Source: Polychytrium aggregatum (Eukaryota > Chytridiomycota > Chytridiomycetes > Polychytriales). From it: DNA of 64,000 nt. Made by a program: the position numbers and the translations under genes. Where the stretch lies: positions 33,849 through 97,848 of the forward strand of contig NW_026516349.1 in the NCBI RefSeq assembly GCF_025602895.1, read 5' to 3'. The notes under the pieces were generated by a model. That model did not search any database, was not told the DNA's origin, and was given only the letters and a program-made list of their open reading frames with translations. Shown piece after piece: positions 60,747-64,000 of the stretch. Numbering within the stretch: position 1 is the first letter of the stretch; each line of letters opens with the position of its first letter.

Positions 60747-61538
60747 TGTTAGAGTCCGAAGGGGACTCAACGGCAAAAGAGAAAGCGAGCTCGAAGTGAG
60801 CTCAGGGAAAGCAAGGGTAAAGTCCGAAGTGGACTCGGAGAGGGAGCGAGGGAAGCAAAGATCCGTTCAAGATAAGACTTGTCTCGAAATGAGACGTGAG
60901 GAACACTCAGAGAATAAAGTAGAAGGCACTTTATTTAGTCCTATTTTGAACGCTGAGGTTCGACTACACATCGCGGGGGTCAGGCTATTTATAGACAAGT
61001 CCGGACTTGGCAGCGAAGGGCGGCCAAGGGAGGGAAAAGTGGGCGATCGAGCAGGGCGAAGGGGGCGATGCACGAACGAGGGCCGAGAAGGACCACCGAG
61101 ACGAGGCAGAGAACCAAAGCGAGGGAGGCGCAAGCAAAAGCGAAGCACCTGGCAGGAGAAACGTGCAAGGGCGAAGCAATGTGACTCAACGTCCAAGAAG
61201 CGGATTGGTCAAGTATAAGGTTGGGGGCAAATGCATGCGAGATGAACAAGAGATCGGGGCGGTCAGGCAGGTCATGAGTCACCGGTGGGGGAAACATGAC
61301 CGGCAGCCGAATTGCAACCAATCGCAGCAAGGCGCGTGCACAAACAAACCGGCGCGTGCGAAGAAGACAAAGGAAGCGGAGCAGCGCGGGACAACGGAAG
61401 TGCGGAAGGAGCGGAAAAGACAGGCAAAGGGCGCAAAATCGGAGGGGAACTGCAAAGCTACACACAAACAAACAGAAAGGCAAAAGAACAGCCAAGTGGG
61501 CAGTCAAAGTGGAGAACAAGCAGGAGCTATCCCTAACA
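60747..61538 (-). repeat. A6 5' LTR
   Basis: 792 bp with small indels relative to A3 and A5 (for example near 60780 and 61225). Confidence 0.94.
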
Positions 61539-63876
61539 CACAGACAGAGTCGTGGTGGTCCTTGATGATCGAGATGCGGAGGTCCTTGCCGGGGATGCAG
61601 ATGCGGGTCGAGTCGAAGTAGAGAATCCCGTGTCGAAGTGAGAAGCGGTGCAGCTGTGCCTTCATCCACGGCTTGAGTCCGTCGGTCGAGTTGTCGCGGA
61701 GGGCCGAGATCAGTGCTGACAGGATCGGGTCGGAGCTGTACTGAGTGCGGATGGTGTCCAAGAGATCGTCGGGCGAGGGTCCGAGGTTGACAATCGCGTT
61801 GATGATCGAGACTTGGACGGCCTTGGAGATGGCTGTCGGTGTGCGCGAGAGCACGTCGGCGACCTTGTTCCACGAGCCGGGGATCCACTGGATCTTGAGG
61901 TCAAAGTCCAGCATCGTGTCGATGGCTCGCTGTTGGCGCTTGTTGAGGGTCTTGGAGTCGAGGATGTGCTTGAGCGCCTTCTGGTCGGTGTGGAGGAAGA
62001 CTTTGCGGCCGACGAGGTAGTTCTTGAACTTGTCGAGGTGGCGGGTGATCGACAGCAGCTCGCCGTTGTAGGGCGAGTAGTTGAGCTCGGATCCGTGCAG
62101 TTTCTGCGAGTTGAAGGCGATGGGGCGCACTGTGCCGGATCCGTCCATGTCCTGGCCGATCCATCCACCAATCGATGCGCTTGACTCGGACCAGTTGGTG
62201 AAGAGGTGAATGTCTTTGTCCGGGTTGACCATGTGCAGCGACTGAGGCGAGAGCAACTTGAGCTGCTCGAAGGCGGCGATGGCGTTGTCGTCCCAGACGA
62301 CGGACTTGGTCGAGTTGGCAGAGCGGGTGGTGATCAGCGTCGAGAGCGGACCGGCGAGGGCAGCGTAGCCAGGGACAAAGCTCATGATGGTGTTGGTCAA
62401 GCCGAGGAAGCTGCGGAGTTCGTGTTCGGTCGTTGGTCGCGGGTAGTTCTTGATGGCGTCGATGCGCGAGGGATGCACTTGGATGCGTCCTTCGCCGATG
62501 ATGAAGCCGAGATAGGTGACGGTCGAGTTGAAGAACGAACACTTCTCGGGTCGGATCTTGAAGCCGTGTCGGTGGATCTTGTCGAGGACCAGTTCGATGT
62601 GGCGGATGTGCTGGTCCTCGTCCTCGGATGCGATCAGGATGTCGTCGATGTAGACGAACACAAAATCGTCGATGTAACTTCGCGGAAGATGTCGTTCATC
62701 GCGGCTTGGAAAACCGAGGGACTGTTGGCGAGGCCGAAGGGCATCACAAGCCACTCAAAGTGGCCGTACTTGGTCCTGAAGGCCGTCTTGGGGGTGTCGG
62801 CGTCGGCAATGCGGATCTGGTGGAATCCGCGTTGCAAGTCGAGCTTGGAGAAGACACGGCACTTGGACAGGCGGTCGATGATCTCGCGCATGTTGGGCAG
62901 CGCGGTGCGGTCCTTGACGGTGATCTTGTTGAGGGCGCGGAAGTCAAAGACGAGTCGGAACTTGTCGCCCTGCTTGACCCAGAAGATCGGTGCGCCGAAG
63001 GGCGAGACGGACTTGCGGATGTGGCCGATCCGGAGCAATCGGTCGAGTTCGTCTTTGAGTCGAGCGAGTTCTTCGGCCGACATTTGGTAGAGCGACGACC
63101 AAGTTGGCTTGGCAGAGTCGTCGAGTCGGATGTTCATGTCGATGCCGGGTCGGTGAGGCGGGAGTTCCTTGAGTTCGTTGAAGGCATCGCGGTACTTTGC
63201 GATGATGGATCGGTGTTCGGGGGTCAGTGGTTCGAGGACACGGGCGAGTTGGGCAACAGGGGTCGTAGGGTTCAACAGCAACTGTATTCAAGTCACTGCT
63301 CAGAGTACAAACATACACGGCGCCGGGAGTCGAAGCGAGTGCAGTTGATCTGCTGGGTCGACATGTGGTACTGGGATCGGAAGTTCGAGGGTCGTGAGTG
63401 GCATTCCGGAGTCGGGTCGCGATGCCGTCCAAGTGTGGTGCTTCCCGTCGATCGAGAACTTGATTCGGTTGGAGGGCCAGTCGATCTCGGGGTTGGTCTG
63501 GTCGAGCCAGTTCTTGCCGAGGATGACGTCCCAGGTGAGTGGCGCGGTGAAGAGGTTGATGCGGGCGTGGTAGTCGTGGATGGTGAGGTCGACGGGATCG
63601 GTGACGGAGGACGGGAAGGACTTGCCGTTGGGCATCGTGACGGCGTTGGCGGTGGTCTTGGTTCGAAGGTCGAGGGTCGAGGCGAGGGTCTCGGAGATGT
63701 GCGAGTTGGTCGCACCAGGGTCGATGAGGACGGTGATCGGGGAGCCGTTGAGGGTGGCGTCGATCACAAGCAGTCCCTTGCCGTGGTTGACGGCAATGCG
63801 GTGGGGTTCGTCGATGAGAGAGTTGATCAGGTGAGGTCCGGTGGCGAGAGTCAATAGTTCAGCGTCGGGGGTCGGC
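61539..63876 (-). pseudogene. K2 Pol: protease, RT, RNase H and integrase start, degenerate
   Basis: Protease LIDPGATNSHISETL: Asp-Pro-Gly instead of D[S/T]G. Two stops between protease and RT (63300 region). RT FWVKQGDKFRLVFDFRALN, then a one-base shift near 62670, then VYIDDILIAS. The RNase H motif reads FTNWSESSASIGG with Asn where the first catalytic Asp is expected. Ends at KDHHDSVC where A6 begins. No chromodomain preserved. A lineage distinct from A, B, C, E, F, I, J and L. It starts directly at LTR H with gag and leader missing. Confidence 0.88.
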
Positions 63877-64000
63877 TGTCAGATCAAGGGATCAAGAGGA
63901 AGTCAAAAGAAGAAGATAGAGAAGGGTTTTATTGATCTTAGCGAGGCTAGGATCTAGAGTCAAGTGTGTCTGGGGTCGAAGGTGATGACCAGAAACATGA
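63877..64000 (-). repeat. LTR H, minus orientation, cut by window edge
   Basis: First ~124 bp as seen on the plus strand (TGTCAGATC...), matching 52032-52155. It joins K2 protease upstream sequence directly. Confidence 0.9.

Larger units (their letters stand above)
55125..61538 (-). mobile_element. Family A copy A6, degenerate, joint between L and K2
   Basis: Full structure (3' LTR, pol, gag, 5' LTR) but left 5 bp CTTCC and right 5 bp CACAG differ and belong to different elements (L and K2). Many small indels in gag and pol. Likely a recombinant of two family A insertions. Confidence 0.93.

Noticed and set aside
1-64000. CRISPR arrays, bacterial operons or phage modules
   Set aside because: No spaced short direct repeats, no ribosome-binding-site pattern; introns and LTR retrotransposons indicate a eukaryotic fungal genome.

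Overview
This window reads as a transposon-packed piece of a filamentous-fungal nuclear genome, most likely a basidiomycete. The evidence is short GT-AG introns, a TKL-type kinase with Sel1 repeats, and chromodomain-bearing Ty3/Gypsy retrotransposons. About 97% of it is LTR retrotransposon. The only recognisable host gene is a kinase-Sel1 gene at 24105-25630, which has lost its 3' end.

Layout. (1) 1-23998: a plus-strand element, family C, whose 5' part lies outside the window. It is split by A1 (minus, 1-2537), by B1 (plus, 2904-21743, target-site duplication (TSD) CTGCG) and by a tRNA-derived SINE-like insertion (about 22900-23605). B1 is itself split by A2 (minus, 7170-13266, TSD TCCCG) in pol and by A3 (minus, 15045-21451, TSD CCTGC) in its 3' LTR. 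(2) 23999-25630: truncated kinase gene. (3) 25631-26421: one family A LTR whose two flanks do not match. (4) 26422-45054: family F, split by solo LTR G (TSD CTCGG), which is split by E (26964-44435, TSD CGGTT). E is split by A5 (29818-36221, TSD ACAAG) and J (37706-43621, TSD ACGCC). (5) 45055-64000: rearranged fragments H, K1 (split by I, 45537-50801, TSD GTGAT), H, L, A6, K2 and H.

The gag and pol ORFs of A3, A5, J and I are intact and their LTR pairs nearly identical, so these look recently active. A1, A2, A6, E (gag only), L and K2 carry frameshifts, stops or deletions.

Two mechanisms recur across families. First, all six families with a visible gag-pol junction (A, B, E, I, J, K) have pol in the -1 frame, a slippery heptamer in gag, a 4-8 nt spacer, and a hairpin that contains the gag stop codon. 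Second, all five families with a visible intact leader (A, B, E, I, J) have, exactly 2 nt after the 5' LTR, a 9-12 nt sequence complementary to the predicted 5' end of their own RNA. This is a Tf1-like self-priming arrangement. No tRNA-type primer site was noticed. The working model for the intact copies is: transcription from the LTR TATA box, -1 frameshifting to make Gag-Pol, self-primed reverse transcription, and integration with 5-bp duplications, possibly guided by the integrase chromodomain.
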